DNA from: Arenibacter algicola
GTDB lineage: Bacteria > Bacteroidota > Bacteroidia > Flavobacteriales > Flavobacteriaceae
Assembly (NCBI RefSeq): GCF_018860365.1
Contig: NZ_JAHKPO010000003.1
Coordinates: forward strand, 186,001-250,000
Direction of reading: 5' to 3'
DNA length: 64,000 bases
The position numbers were made by a program, and so were the translations under genes. The notes beneath the pieces are model-generated. The model made no database searches. It had not been told where the DNA came from and saw only the letters and a program-made list of their open reading frames with translations. Positions 1 through 7,798 of the stretch are shown here, piece after piece (positions within the stretch are counted from its first letter, which is position 1; each line of letters begins with the position of its first letter).

Positions 1-98
1 GTTAAAGATATGCTTCTGAAAACCGTAGGTAATTCAATGAAATCATATTATATTCGGATTTCATTTTTTTTAATCCAAACGAATTGAAACAGAAAGTA

Positions 99-1529
99 AT
101 GGGAAAACTACGCTTTACACAAAAATTAGGGTTTATTGTATTCACGATTCTCTTAGGCTGTAAGTCGCAACAGGAAAAAGTACCACATAGTCACTCCCAT
201 GAAACTGAACACTCCCATTCCCATGCACACAGCCACTATCCGGAACATGATTCCATAACGGCCCATAAACTAATGTTTCCTTCCCAAGTACCGGACAGGG
301 TGATTGCCAATTTAACGGCGGATCCAGCCCATAGCATGGCCGTGAATTGGAGAACGGATCAACAGGTGGAAGCTGGATTTGTCGAAATTGCCATAGCGAC
401 CGATGGACCGGAGTTTTTGTTGAAAGACGTAAGACGAGTGGAAGCGAAAAGTGAAATTTTTCAAAATCAGAACAGAAAGGAGCCCCTTGTAAAAGCGGTA
501 TACCATTCAGCTTTAGTGAAAAATTTACAGCCAAAAACCACCTATGTGTATAGGGTTGGTAATGGAAAGGAAGGCAACGATGGTTGGAGCGAATGGTTCC
601 AATATACCACGGCTAGTGCCACTTCGGGAGACCCTTTTAGCTTTATTTATTTTGGGGACGCCCAAAATAATGTGAAATCGCTCTGGTCCAGGGTAATACG
701 AAATTCTTACCGAAAATTTCCAGAAGTTGATTTTATGTTACATGCTGGCGATCTAATAAATGACAGGGATGCCAATCTGGAATGGGGAGAATGGTTTTAT
801 GCAGGTAGCTTTATTCATGCCACGGTGCCAAGTGTTATGACGCCGGGTAATCATGAATACAGGGATGGTGTATTGACCTCCTTATGGAAACCACAATTCA
901 CTTTGCCTGAAAATGGACCAATTGAGGAATTAAAAGAAACGTGTTTTGTAATTGATTATCAAGACATGAAATTGATTTCTATCGATAGCGAAGGTTATGA
1001 TGAAAGTTTGGAAGCCCGTTCGGCACAGATAAAATGGCTAGATTCCGTATTGCAATCAAACACTAAAAAATGGATAACCATTTTCACGCATTATCCAGTT
1101 TATTCTACCAAAGAAGGGCGAGACAATTGGGAGCTGAGAGAAGGTATAAAGCCTTTGATAGATAAATATGGGGTAGATTTGGTATTACAAGGGCATGATC
1201 ATACCTACGCAAGAGGCTATCCTGATAACGAAGGTAAGGGTCTGACACTTCTGGACGATGCCGGTACCGTTTATGCAGTTTCTATTAGTGGCCCTAAAAT
1301 GTACGAATCCGCGGACCAGGATTGGATGGTACGAAGGGGGGAATACACCCAATTGTTTCAAATAATTACCGTTACTAAAGATACCATTAAATATGAGGCG
1401 TATACGCCTATAGGCAACCTGTATGATGCCTTCGACCTTATTAAAAAGGACGGCAGGAAGCAGCTTATCAATAGAGTGCCGGATAGTCCCATCCGATTAA
1501 AAAAGGACTTTGTGAGAGAAGATAAATAG
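99..1529 (+). CDS. Metallophosphoesterase lipoprotein with purple-acid-phosphatase-like N-terminal domain
   Basis: Probable secreted, lipid-anchored phosphohydrolase of the calcineurin-like/purple acid phosphatase class; the natural substrate is unknown. A signal peptide ends in a lipobox (TILLGC, Cys21). It is followed by a histidine-rich stretch at about residues 30-50 (alternating H-S-H) that probably binds metal. A fibronectin-like N-terminal PAP domain (about 60-160) precedes the metallophosphoesterase core with FGDAQ, HAGDLIND, PGNHE, THYP and GHDH motifs, so the metal ligands look complete. I chose ATG at 99 because the signal peptide begins there; an in-frame TTG at 84 would add five residues. 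It is monocistronic and converges with the AraC gene. The family call is firm, the substrate is not. Confidence 0.88.
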   Translation: MGKLRFTQKLGFIVFTILLGCKSQQEKVPHSHSHETEHSHSHAHSHYPEHDSITAHKLMFPSQVPDRVIANLTADPAHSMAVNWRTDQQVEAGFVEIAIATDGPEFLLKDVRRVEAKSEIFQNQNRKEPLVKAVYHSALVKNLQPKTTYVYRVGNGKEGNDGWSEWFQYTTASATSGDPFSFIYFGDAQNNVKSLWSRVIRNSYRKFPEVDFMLHAGDLINDRDANLEWGEWFYAGSFIHATVPSVMTPGNHEYRDGVLTSLWKPQFTLPENGPIEELKETCFVIDYQDMKLISIDSEGYDESLEARSAQIKWLDSVLQSNTKKWITIFTHYPVYSTKEGRDNWELREGIKPLIDKYGVDLVLQGHDHTYARGYPDNEGKGLTLLDDAGTVYAVSISGPKMYESADQDWMVRRGEYTQLFQIITVTKDTIKYEAYTPIGNLYDAFDLIKKDGRKQLINRVPDSPIRLKKDFVREDK

Positions 1530-1615
1530 AGAATTCTATTTACGTTGTTGTTCAGTTAAGTCGTAATAAATGGTCTTTTTATTGATGTTGACCATAATTT
1601 AATGGTTAATTAATT

Positions 1616-2458
1616 TTATCGCTGTCTACGATAATCTGTAGGAGTAACGCCTTTAATTTCTTTAAACTTCCTGTTGAAATTGGCTATGGTTCTAAATCCG
1701 CATTGTTCGGATATCATGGAAATTGAAAGGTCGGGGTTGCTATTGATAAGTTTACAGGCATTTTCAATTCGTATTTCAATCAAAAATTGAAAAAATGTTT
1801 TGTTGGTTCGTTTTTTAAAATAGCGGCAAAAGGAATTCTTGTTCATATGGGCCTTGTCCGCAATCTCTTCCAAAGTAATAGGTTCGTAGAACTTTTCCAT
1901 GGCATATTTAAACACATCGTTCATGCGTTTTCCCTCGTCGTCCGTATATTTCTTTTTATAAACAAAGGACGATAGCGGAGTCGTTTCCGCTGTACTTATC
2001 AAATTTATTATTTTTAAAAGCGTAGCTACCCTTTCTATCTTATTCTGATGACTAAGTTTATTGAATTGCTTCGTGATTTTCTGTTTTTTGGAAAGTACCT
2101 TCAATCCGTATTCCGAACCCTTAAAGAATTCCTTGGTTTCTGCCATATCTGTTAACTCGAAAAAATGCCTTCCAAACGCGTCCTTTTTAAAAAATAAGGA
2201 GCACATGATAGATTCATCACTTTTGTGGGAATCACTTTTAAAAACATGGGGAACATATCCTCCAATTACCAAAATGTCGTTTTCCTTGTATTCGTTTATG
2301 GTGTCTGCGACAATAAAAGATCCAGACCCTTTTACGACAAGGCTTATTTGTATTTCCTGATGTTGGTGAAGTTGGCCATAAAATATCCTTTCGCGATCTT
2401 CTTGGTAGATGAGGGCTTCGTTTTTTGGTTTGGGTATTTTAAAGGGAAGTACCTTCAA
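1616..2458 (-). CDS. AraC-family transcriptional regulator with cupin-like sensor domain
   Basis: Transcription factor of the AraC/XylS family. An N-terminal cupin-like ligand domain (about residues 1-120) is followed by a C-terminal pair of helix-turn-helix motifs (about 175-280), with the typical end ...GVTPTDYRR. There is no ATG at the 5' end. The likely start is the TTG at 2458 (protein beginning LKVLPFKIPKPK); a TTG at 2473 would add five residues. Regulators of this build in Bacteroidota commonly control sugar or polysaccharide use, but no catabolic operon is adjacent, so the target is unknown. It stands alone, convergent with the phosphoesterase upstream in the window. Confidence 0.85.
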   Translation of the reverse strand: MKVLPFKIPKPKNEALIYQEDRERIFYGQLHQHQEIQISLVVKGSGSFIVADTINEYKENDILVIGGYVPHVFKSDSHKSDESIMCSLFFKKDAFGRHFFELTDMAETKEFFKGSEYGLKVLSKKQKITKQFNKLSHQNKIERVATLLKIINLISTAETTPLSSFVYKKKYTDDEGKRMNDVFKYAMEKFYEPITLEEIADKAHMNKNSFCRYFKKRTNKTFFQFLIEIRIENACKLINSNPDLSISMISEQCGFRTIANFNRKFKEIKGVTPTDYRRQR

Positions 2459-2750
2459 GAATTGTTTTTGCAAATATTAGGTAAAAATATAATATTATGC
2501 AGTTTTTGGGGTAATATAGTATAACAATATGCTATTCTGAAGGAATTATAGCTCTTTAAAGGGTAATCCGCTTAGCCCAAGAACCGGAAAAGTTTCGCTT
2601 GGAAGTCGGGTAAAAAAATAAAGGCAGAGTTTCAAGTTAAATATCCTGTGGCTTGGGTTTTTTTGAAATAGAACAGGATTGATTCCAGGATCTAGTAGTA
2701 TTAATTTTCATGCCAAAATTTTGAGCAAGCCCAATTTTTCCGCAAAAAAA

Positions 2751-2780
2751 AAGAACCACGCCTAAAAGACGTGGTTTCTT
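2751..2780 (-). terminator. Terminator-like hairpin, duplicated copy
   Basis: Near-copy of the hairpin that follows tRNA-Arg. The AGAACCACG arm pairs with CGTGGTTTCTT around an A-rich loop, and nine T residues follow on the minus strand (seen as A on plus at 2744-2752). It forms part of a 68-base direct repeat (2735-2802 versus 2905-2972). Confidence 0.6.
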
Positions 2781-2785
2781 GCTTG

Positions 2786-2830
2786 TGGTGACCTCGACTG
2801 GAGTACCTTCGGTTTTCCATTGAGCTCCGT
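2786..2830 (-). pseudogene. Decayed 3' fragment of tRNA-Arg
   Basis: Read on the minus strand, this ends in CCAGTCGAGGTCACCA, identical to the 3' half of the intact tRNA-Arg 170 bases away. Further 5' it keeps GAAGGT-ACT and then jumps to CCAGTCGAGG, as if about ten bases of the T-loop had been deleted, and a GCTCA patch precedes that. No acceptor 5' strand or intact anticodon arm remains. I read it as a dead tandem tRNA copy; a remnant attachment-site duplication is the alternative. Confidence 0.5.
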
Positions 2831-2839
2831 TTTGCAAAT

Positions 2840-2872
2840 AAGAAACCCCGCAGTTATCGCTGCTGGTTCTTT
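2840..2872 (-). terminator. Third hairpin in the tRNA-Arg repeat region
   Basis: AAGAAACC..CGCAG and CTGC..GGTTCTT arms form an imperfect stem around TTATCG, resembling a post-tRNA terminator. It sits between the two 68-base repeats. Strand is uncertain because neither side carries a long T run. Confidence 0.35.
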
Positions 2873-2920
2873 GTTTTACTTCAAAACCTCAAACTGCGTT
2901 TGGCTTTTTCCGCAAAAAAA

Positions 2921-2950
2921 AGAACCACGCCTAAAAAGACGTGGTTTCTT
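2921..2950 (-). terminator. Rho-independent terminator of tRNA-Arg
   Basis: A stem of AGAACCACG with CGTGGTTTCTT and an eight-T tail on the minus strand lies six bases beyond the CCA end of the tRNA. Confidence 0.75.
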
Positions 2951-2955
2951 ACTTG

Positions 2956-3032
2956 TGGTGACCTCGACTGGATTCAAACCAGTAACCTTCTGAGCCGTAA
3001 TCAGATGCGCTATTCAGTTGCGCCACGAGGCC
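2956..3032 (-). tRNA. tRNA-Arg(ACG)
   Basis: The minus-strand 77-mer starts GGCCTCG and ends CGAGGTC-A-CCA. The acceptor stem pairs over seven positions with one G-U. The anticodon stem TCTGA/TCAGA encloses loop TTACGGC, giving anticodon ACG. The T-arm contains GGTTTGAATCC. CCA is encoded. A promoter lies upstream and a hairpin terminator downstream, so it appears to be a single-gene transcript. Confidence 0.95.
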
Positions 3033-3067
3033 ATTGTAAAAATTCATTTTTCCCGTTTAACGGGCTG

Positions 3068-3097
3068 CAAATATATTTCTTTTTAAATTTACCACAA
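3068..3097 (-). promoter_or_regulatory. Bacteroidota-type promoter of tRNA-Arg
   Basis: On the minus strand, TTG (3097-3095), 19 bases, then TATATTTG (3075-3068). This matches the TTG-N19-TAnnTTTG consensus of the Bacteroidota housekeeping sigma factor exactly, about 36 bases before the tRNA. A small GC hairpin (CCCGTTTAACGGG) lies in the leader. Confidence 0.7.
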
Positions 3098-3117
3098 AAT
3101 TACAGCAACCAAAATAA

Positions 3118-3630
3118 ATGGATTTAAAGAAATATATTCGGGATATCCCGGATTTCCCAGAAAAAGGAATCTCCTTTAAGGATATTACGCCCTTATTACA
3201 GGATGCTAACGCCTTGGCGAGCGCAGCCGAGGCCCTGTTTGAAATGATCAAAAATAAAAAGGTAGATAAAGTAGTGGGTATGGAGAGTCGCGGGTTTTTC
3301 TTCGCACCCCTATTGGCAACCCGACTCAATGCCGGCTTTGTCCCCGTTAGAAAGCGCGGAAAGTTGCCGCATCAAACAATTAGTGAGCCCTATGCCCTGG
3401 AATATGGTACGAATGTTCTGGAAATTCATGTGGATAGTATAATAAAAGGGGAGAAGGTACTTATTCATGATGATGTACTGGCTACCGGAGGGACAGCAAA
3501 AGCTGTTTGTAAACTTATAGAAAAGTTGGGTGGAGAAGTAGTGCAGTGCAACTTTTTGTTGGAACTAAAGTTTTTAAAGGGCAGGGACAAGTTGTCCGAT
3601 TACCCCATTGAGGCCCTTATACAATATTAA
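3118..3630 (+). CDS. apt: Adenine phosphoribosyltransferase
   Basis: Salvages adenine to AMP with PRPP in the cytoplasm. The 170 residues are the full family length. Recognised by the N-terminal IRDIPDFPEKGISFKDITPLL segment, the flexible-loop region MESRGFFF and KRGKLPH, and the PRPP-binding loop VLIHDDVLATGGT. The start ATG at 3118 is the only sensible one. It is transcribed away from tRNA-Arg, and its stop codon overlaps the stop of a small minus-strand gene by a few bases. Confidence 0.97.
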   Translation: MDLKKYIRDIPDFPEKGISFKDITPLLQDANALASAAEALFEMIKNKKVDKVVGMESRGFFFAPLLATRLNAGFVPVRKRGKLPHQTISEPYALEYGTNVLEIHVDSIIKGEKVLIHDDVLATGGTAKAVCKLIEKLGGEVVQCNFLLELKFLKGRDKLSDYPIEALIQY

Positions 3631-3779
3631 TCCAAGGCATTCGTGGTTACTAAGTAACGCCAACCTATAATGGCCATTTGTATTTTTGTGGCCTTTGAAA
3701 GGTCCAGCTGTTTTTTTGAATAGGACGGCAATACCAACTTATTTAATTTTGCCAGAAGTTTAAAGAAATTTTTTTTCAT
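3627..3779 (-). CDS. Small basic protein of 50 residues, function unknown
   Basis: A clean ATG-to-TAA frame on the minus strand. The product starts MKKNFFKLLAKLNK, continues with a lysine-rich LPSYSKKQLDLSKATK segment and ends IGWRYLVTTNALD. The composition is basic and amphipathic, with no signal peptide or convincing membrane helix. I recall very similar small proteins with a conserved GWR-(Y/F)-VT-ALD ending in Flavobacteriaceae, but I cannot name a function. A TATATTTG element lies 60 bases upstream. It fills what would otherwise be a gap of about 370 bases between apt and ndk. The basic character could fit nucleic-acid or ribosome binding, which is only a guess. Confidence 0.65.
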   Translation of the reverse strand: MKKNFFKLLAKLNKLVLPSYSKKQLDLSKATKIQMAIIGWRYLVTTNALD

Positions 3780-3838
3780 CCGTTACAATTGTTTTTGGGA
3801 TTGGATCCTAAAGTTAGTGGCTTATGTTCATATTGGTA

Positions 3839-3846
3839 CAAATATA
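3839..3846 (-). promoter_or_regulatory. -7 element candidate for the 50-residue gene
   Basis: Reads TATATTTG on the minus strand, 60 bases before the ATG at 3779. No good TTG element at the standard spacing. Confidence 0.4.
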
Positions 3847-3958
3847 GGGACTAAGTGGAAAAAAGGTATATGGTTTTGATTTGTAGGTTCAAATGCATCT
3901 TGAAAAGGGTGTCATCATCGATAAAGTGTATTATAGATCATAAGATGTACCCCAAATA

Positions 3959-3988
3959 TTGTGAGTTTTAGAATAAAACGTATTTTTG
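3959..3988 (+). promoter_or_regulatory. Bacteroidota-type promoter of ndk
   Basis: TTG at 3959-3961, 19 bases, then TATTTTTG at 3981-3988, 17 bases before the ndk ATG. A full consensus match, and it places the in-frame GTG at 3961 inside the promoter, so translation must start at 4006. Confidence 0.75.
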
Positions 3989-4005
3989 CGCAAAATTTAA
4001 GAGTA

Positions 4006-4425
4006 ATGAGCACAAATAGAACATTTACCATGATTAAGCCCGATGCCGTTGAGAATGGACACATCGGTGGAATTTTGGACAAAATAACTTCGGCCGGATT
4101 CAAGATCGTGGCAATGAAATATACGCAATTGAGCAGAAGGGATGCACAAGCGTTTTATGCAATACATAAGGAACGTCCTTTTTTTGGGGAATTGGTTGAT
4201 TTTATGACCAGAGGGCCAATTGTATCCGCTATCCTGGAAAAGGATAATGCGGTTGAAGATTTTCGCGCCTTGATCGGGGCAACAAACCCTGCAGATGCTG
4301 CAGAAGGGACTATACGAAAATTGTTCGCTACCTCAATAGCTGAAAATGCGGTACATGGTTCTGATAGTGACGAAAATGCTGCCATAGAAGGTGCATTTCA
4401 TTTTGCTGGAAGGGAAATTTTCTAA
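4006..4425 (+). CDS. ndk: Nucleoside diphosphate kinase
   Basis: Transfers the gamma phosphate between nucleoside di- and triphosphates through a phosphohistidine. From ATG 4006 the 139-residue product begins [15 protein letters not shown], the classical NDK start. The active-site histidine is in [13 protein letters not shown] near the C terminus. Other family signatures are [10 protein letters not shown] and [15 protein letters not shown]. The open frame extends 15 codons upstream to a GTG, but that segment overlaps the promoter and is not NDK-like. A bidirectional hairpin terminator follows. Confidence 0.97.
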   Translation: MSTNRTFTMIKPDAVENGHIGGILDKITSAGFKIVAMKYTQLSRRDAQAFYAIHKERPFFGELVDFMTRGPIVSAILEKDNAVEDFRALIGATNPADAAEGTIRKLFATSIAENAVHGSDSDENAAIEGAFHFAGREIF

Positions 4426-4445
4426 GAACCTATTTTCATATTATT

Positions 4446-4475
4446 AAAAAACACGCCCAAAGGCGTGTTTTTTTT
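4446..4475. terminator. Bidirectional terminator between ndk and the recF operon
   Basis: AAAAAACACGCC pairs with GGCGTGTTTTTT around a four-base loop. A runs and T runs flank the stem on both sides, so it can end ndk on plus and the DUF721 gene on minus. Confidence 0.85.
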
Positions 4476-4496
4476 GTGTTAATGTAAAACGGAAAC

Positions 4497-4793
4497 TTAT
4501 CTCAGAACAATTTTTGTGATTAGATCCTTTCCCAATTCCTCGTTCAATAATTTTATGATCTTGGATTTGCCCAAGCTTAGCTCCTCTCTAAGTACGGATG
4601 AAGATAGCGAAACAAAAAGGGTGTCGCTCCGTAATTCTATGGCCGTAGTATAGTTGTTAACACCATTGCCCATGAGATTTATCCAAGCTTCACGAGCATT
4701 TACACGGTCCATTCCCTTTTGTAATTTATTTTCAGAAATAAATTCCTGTAGGGCTTCACCAAGCCTAAGGTTGTCGTTTTTTCTCTTAGCCAT
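4497..4793 (-). CDS. DUF721 (DciA-like) protein
   Basis: 98-residue DUF721 protein, the family related to the helicase-loading factor DciA. The body AREAWINLMGNGVNNYT...LFVSLSSSVLREELSLGKSKIIKLLNEELG shows the KH-like DUF721 pattern. It is the last gene of a recF-lipoprotein-DUF721 operon, with two bases to the upstream gene. Placement with recF is common in bacteria and supports a role near DNA replication or repair, but direct function in this phylum is not established. Confidence 0.85.
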   Translation of the reverse strand: MAKRKNDNLRLGEALQEFISENKLQKGMDRVNAREAWINLMGNGVNNYTTAIELRSDTLFVSLSSSVLREELSLGKSKIIKLLNEELGKDLITKIVLR

Positions 4794-4795
4794 TT

Positions 4796-5212
4796 TTACT
4801 CAATATTAATGGGTTCAAATCTTTTGTAGTGGTATTTTATGTTTTCCTCACTTAGAACTGTAAAGTTATTCTCCGATAGATTCACAATTTTTTCATGCCA
4901 TTCGCTCAGATCTGTTGCGTAGTTTATGGTAAAAACACCGTCTTTCTCATAAATAGTAAACAATTCCGCATCATTGGAAGTATCGTAGGTTCCATTAAAT
5001 TTTGGTTGTACCTTTTTTCGATATCCCTTTAGGTCGTTTATTTCAATGTAGTCTATACTGGTATTAACTGTGTATTCCTTTTCGCTGCCATCCGGGAAAG
5101 AAACTTTTTCTATCTCCCAGTAGCCGTTCAAATAGGGTAAATCCAGTTTATCCACTTTATTTTGGCAGCCAGCAAGGCCAATTAAGATAACTATAATATA
5201 AACATATCGCAT
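4796..5212 (-). CDS. Small lipoprotein, lipocalin-like
   Basis: 138 residues with a short signal peptide and lipobox (IGLAGC, Cys16), so probably an envelope lipoprotein. The rest, starting LNGYWEIEKVSFPDG, is predicted mostly beta and resembles the lipocalin-like families that begin with a GxW motif (here GYW). Sandwiched one to two bases from recF and DUF721, so it is translationally coupled to them although its location suggests an unrelated job. No catalytic motif seen. Confidence 0.75.
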   Translation of the reverse strand: MRYVYIIVILIGLAGCQNKVDKLDLPYLNGYWEIEKVSFPDGSEKEYTVNTSIDYIEINDLKGYRKKVQPKFNGTYDTSNDAELFTIYEKDGVFTINYATDLSEWHEKIVNLSENNFTVLSEENIKYHYKRFEPINIE

Positions 5213-5213
5213 A

Positions 5214-6293
5214 CTACAATTTAAATATTTTATAGGATTGATGTATTTTTTTTACAACTTCCTCCGTTCTATCGGCATGGGTATCACTAAGGAATATTTG
5301 TCCAAAATTTTCTTCATCTACCAAATTAATGATATGGGCCACCCGGTTTTCGTCCAATTTGTCAAAAATATCATCTAAAAGTAACAAGGGCGTAGTTCCG
5401 GCCTGTTTTTTTATAAAGTAAAATTGTGCCAGTTTTAAGGCGATCAAGAATGATTTCTGCTGCCCTTGGCTACCAAATTTTTTTATTGGGTGACCATCTA
5501 TCTCAAAGTTGAGGTCATCTTTATGTGTGCCAACACTGGTGTATTGAAGGGCTTTATCCTTTTCCAGACTCCGTTCCAATAAAGTTAAGAGATCGTTGTC
5601 CAATAACTTGCTGTCATACGTTAAGTTTACGGGCTCTTTTCCGCCCGAAATGGCAAGATACTGTTCCTTGAATATAGGTATGAACTCTTCCAAGAATTTG
5701 GCCCTTTTCGAAAAAATTGTACTTCCGTATTCCTGAAGCTGTTCATTATAGATGGCCAAAGTGGTTTTGTCAAAAGTCTGGTTAACGGCAAAATACTTTA
5801 GAAGGGAATTTCTCTGACTTAGGGTTTTGTTATACTTGATCAGATTTTGTAAGTAGTCCTTATCGGACTGTGAGATTACGCCATCCATAAACTTTCTTCT
5901 GGTTTCACTGCCTTCAATGATCAGGTCCCGGTCTGCCGGCGAAATAATGACCAAGGGCAGAAAGCCAATATGGTCAGAGAATTTATCGTAAGCCTTGCCA
6001 TTGCGTTTGATGATTTTTTTCATCCCCTTTTTTAGGCTGCAGAGAATCCTTTCTTCCCTGTCATTTTTTTGAAATTCCCCATCGATCACGAAAAAATCCT
6101 CTTCGTGCTTTATATTTTGGGTAGCAACTGGATTAAAATAACTTTTTCCAAAGGAAAGGTGGTAAATGGCATCCAAAACATTGGTTTTACCAACCCCATT
6201 ATCGCCCACGAAACAATTTATTTTGGCATCGAATTCGAAATTTTCGGACGCAAAGTTTTTATAATTAATAAGTGATAATTTCTTTAGAAACAT
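5214..6293 (-). CDS. recF: DNA replication/repair protein RecF
   Basis: SMC-like ATPase that helps RecO/RecR load RecA at gaps. 359 residues, typical length. The Walker A motif is [17 protein letters not shown] near the N terminus. The C-terminal part has the [17 protein letters not shown] signature and Walker [16 protein letters not shown], ending in a D-loop/switch region (FLSDTHADR). First gene of a three-gene operon that is divergent from the TPR gene. Annotation is secure. Confidence 0.96.
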   Translation of the reverse strand: MFLKKLSLINYKNFASENFEFDAKINCFVGDNGVGKTNVLDAIYHLSFGKSYFNPVATQNIKHEEDFFVIDGEFQKNDREERILCSLKKGMKKIIKRNGKAYDKFSDHIGFLPLVIISPADRDLIIEGSETRRKFMDGVISQSDKDYLQNLIKYNKTLSQRNSLLKYFAVNQTFDKTTLAIYNEQLQEYGSTIFSKRAKFLEEFIPIFKEQYLAISGGKEPVNLTYDSKLLDNDLLTLLERSLEKDKALQYTSVGTHKDDLNFEIDGHPIKKFGSQGQQKSFLIALKLAQFYFIKKQAGTTPLLLLDDIFDKLDENRVAHIINLVDEENFGQIFLSDTHADRTEEVVKKIHQSYKIFKL

Positions 6294-6344
6294 TCTGACT
6301 TGTAAAATATTTAATTTTATTCCTCCCGGAAACTATAAAATATC

Positions 6345-6352
6345 CAAAAATA
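6345..6352 (-). promoter_or_regulatory. -7 element candidate for recF
   Basis: TATTTTTG on the minus strand, 52 bases before the recF ATG. No clear TTG at the expected distance. Back-to-back with the TPR gene promoter. Confidence 0.45.
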
Positions 6353-6388
6353 ACGAATAAATACCCGTTCGGTTTTGGATAAAAACTT

Positions 6389-6396
6389 TATTTTTG
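6389..6396 (+). promoter_or_regulatory. -7 element of the TPR-ribH operon
   Basis: TATTTTTG 22 bases before the ATG at 6418, with a weak TTC at 6368-6370 (18-base spacing). Confidence 0.5.
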
Positions 6397-6417
6397 CGCG
6401 ATTAATAAAATTCAAAA

Positions 6418-7182
6418 ATGGCAACATACAAGAAAAGAGGTTTTAAACCTAAAAATAAAGAAGAGGAGATTTTGTTGGATGAGCAGGAAAGTACAACTGC
6501 AGAGGTATTTAGTTCGTTGGATGAAGGAGCTTCCAGATCGGAGGAATGGGTTTCCAGAAATCAAAATTATATTCTTGGTGTAATTGGGGTGATTGCTGTG
6601 GCTGTTTTGGGTTATATGGCGTATTTTCAATTTGTGGAGAAGCCAAAGGAAGCAAGTGCTGCCAATGAAATGTTATATCCACAACAATATTTTGATCAAG
6701 CATTAGCGGCTACCGCTGAAAAGGATTCCCTATTTACCCTAGCCTTGAACGGGGCAGAAGGTAAGTATGGATATTTGGATATAATTGAAGAGTACAATGG
6801 TACTCCTGCAGCCAATTTGGCCAAATATTCGGCTGGGATGGCTTATTTGAATATGCAGAAATATGACGAAGCCATAAAGTATTTGGAAGGATTTTCATCC
6901 GATGATTTAATTTTGGGTGCCTTGGCAAAAGGTGGTTTGGGTGATGCTTTTCTTCAATTGAACCAGCCTAGTGATGCCTTGGGATATTATGAGCAGGCTT
7001 TTGCCCATAGTGCCAATGACTTTACTACTCCTAAATTTTTGTATAAAGCTGGTGTTACCGCTTTGGAATTGAAGGAAAATAGTAAGGCGCTAAAATATTT
7101 CCAAAGAATAAAGGATGAATACCCAAGCTCGGATGAAGCTAGGACTATTGATGCATTTATAGGTAAGGCAAAAAACAACTAG
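6418..7182 (+). CDS. Membrane-anchored tetratricopeptide repeat protein (YfgM-like)
   Basis: 254 residues. A charged cytoplasmic N terminus (about 1-55) leads into one membrane helix (YILGVIGVIAVAVLGYMAYF, about 56-76), then a TPR domain in the periplasm or cytosol with repeats such as KYSAGMAYLNMQKYDEAIKYL and GDAFLQLNQPSDALGYYEQAF. The topology resembles YfgM, the SecYEG-associated chaperone partner, but that is inference. It begins an operon, with the ribH start one base after its stop. Genes of this type next to ribH and mutL are a recurrent flavobacterial arrangement as I recall it. Confidence 0.85.
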   Translation: MATYKKRGFKPKNKEEEILLDEQESTTAEVFSSLDEGASRSEEWVSRNQNYILGVIGVIAVAVLGYMAYFQFVEKPKEASAANEMLYPQQYFDQALAATAEKDSLFTLALNGAEGKYGYLDIIEEYNGTPAANLAKYSAGMAYLNMQKYDEAIKYLEGFSSDDLILGALAKGGLGDAFLQLNQPSDALGYYEQAFAHSANDFTTPKFLYKAGVTALELKENSKALKYFQRIKDEYPSSDEARTIDAFIGKAKNN

Positions 7183-7183
7183 T

Positions 7184-7663
7184 ATGGCTACGGCTAATAA
7201 AAATTTATCGGCTTACGATAAAACAACAATCCCAAACGCGAAGGATCTTCGGTTTGGGATTGTTGTTTCAGAGTGGAATGAGACAATTACCGAAGGACTT
7301 TACGATGGGGCTATGGAGGCGCTTTTGGATTGCGGTGCCAATGCGGAAAATATTATTCGATGGAACGTTCCTGGGAGTTTTGAACTTACCTTTGGCGCCA
7401 AGAAAATGATAGAATCCAAGAAGGTGGACGCTGTTATTGCCATAGGAAGTGTAATTCAGGGGGAGACCAAACATTTCGATTTTGTATGTAGCGCTACTGC
7501 ACAGGGCATAATGGATTTGAACGTAAGGACCCAAGTTCCTGTTATTTTTTGTGTTCTAACGGATAACAATATGCAGCAGGCTATAGACCGTAGTGGGGGT
7601 AAACATGGTAATAAAGGAGCCGAGGCGGCTATAGCGGCCATAAAAATGGCAAGCCTTCGCTAG
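7184..7663 (+). CDS. ribH: 6,7-dimethyl-8-ribityllumazine synthase
   Basis: Penultimate step of riboflavin synthesis, condensing the ribityl-aminopyrimidine with 3,4-dihydroxybutanone phosphate. 159 residues, full length. Motifs include FGIVVSEWNETITEGLYDGA, the phosphate-binding IGSVIQGETKHFDFV with the catalytic histidine, and VIFCVLTDNNMQQAIDRSGG with the family GNKGAEAA end. Other rib genes are not in the window. Directly follows the TPR gene. No FMN riboswitch is visible upstream. Confidence 0.96.
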   Translation: MATANKNLSAYDKTTIPNAKDLRFGIVVSEWNETITEGLYDGAMEALLDCGANAENIIRWNVPGSFELTFGAKKMIESKKVDAVIAIGSVIQGETKHFDFVCSATAQGIMDLNVRTQVPVIFCVLTDNNMQQAIDRSGGKHGNKGAEAAIAAIKMASLR

Positions 7664-7776
7664 TTTCCAAAAATTTTCTTTATTGAGCTTGTTGGTTTTG
7701 ATGAAAAATAGGCGTATTTCCTGTAATTGTTAACATTTTTTGGCAAGGGATTTAAGGCATGTTTTTTGTTTTTGAG

Positions 7777-7784
7777 TAACTTTG
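7777..7784 (+). promoter_or_regulatory. -7 element candidate before the mutL run
   Basis: TAACTTTG 14 bases before the ATG at 7799. No TTG at the standard spacing, so moderate support for a separate promoter after ribH. Confidence 0.4.
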
Positions 7785-7798
7785 AAACAATAAGGATT

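Larger units (their letters stand above)
2735..2972. repeat. 68-bp direct repeat pair (2735-2802 and 2905-2972)
   Basis: Both units start TTTTTCCGC, carry an A run, the AACCACG/CGTGG hairpin and the tRNA 3' end up to ACCTCGACTGGA. They differ by one base in two homopolymers and one substitution (GCTTG versus ACTTG). The spacer of 102 bases holds the decayed tRNA and another hairpin. I see no protein gene in 2474-2955. Confidence 0.8.

Noticed and set aside
1530..1615. Terminator between the phosphoesterase and AraC genes
   Set aside because: ATGGTC/GACCAT can pair over six bases but the loop is long and the T run is weak.
2637..2837. Minus-strand open frame over the decayed tRNA repeat
   Set aside because: It is made of repeat, terminator and tRNA fragment sequence.
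2900..3127. Plus-strand open frame across tRNA-Arg
   Set aside because: It overlaps the tRNA and its promoter on the opposite strand and its translation has no protein-like pattern.
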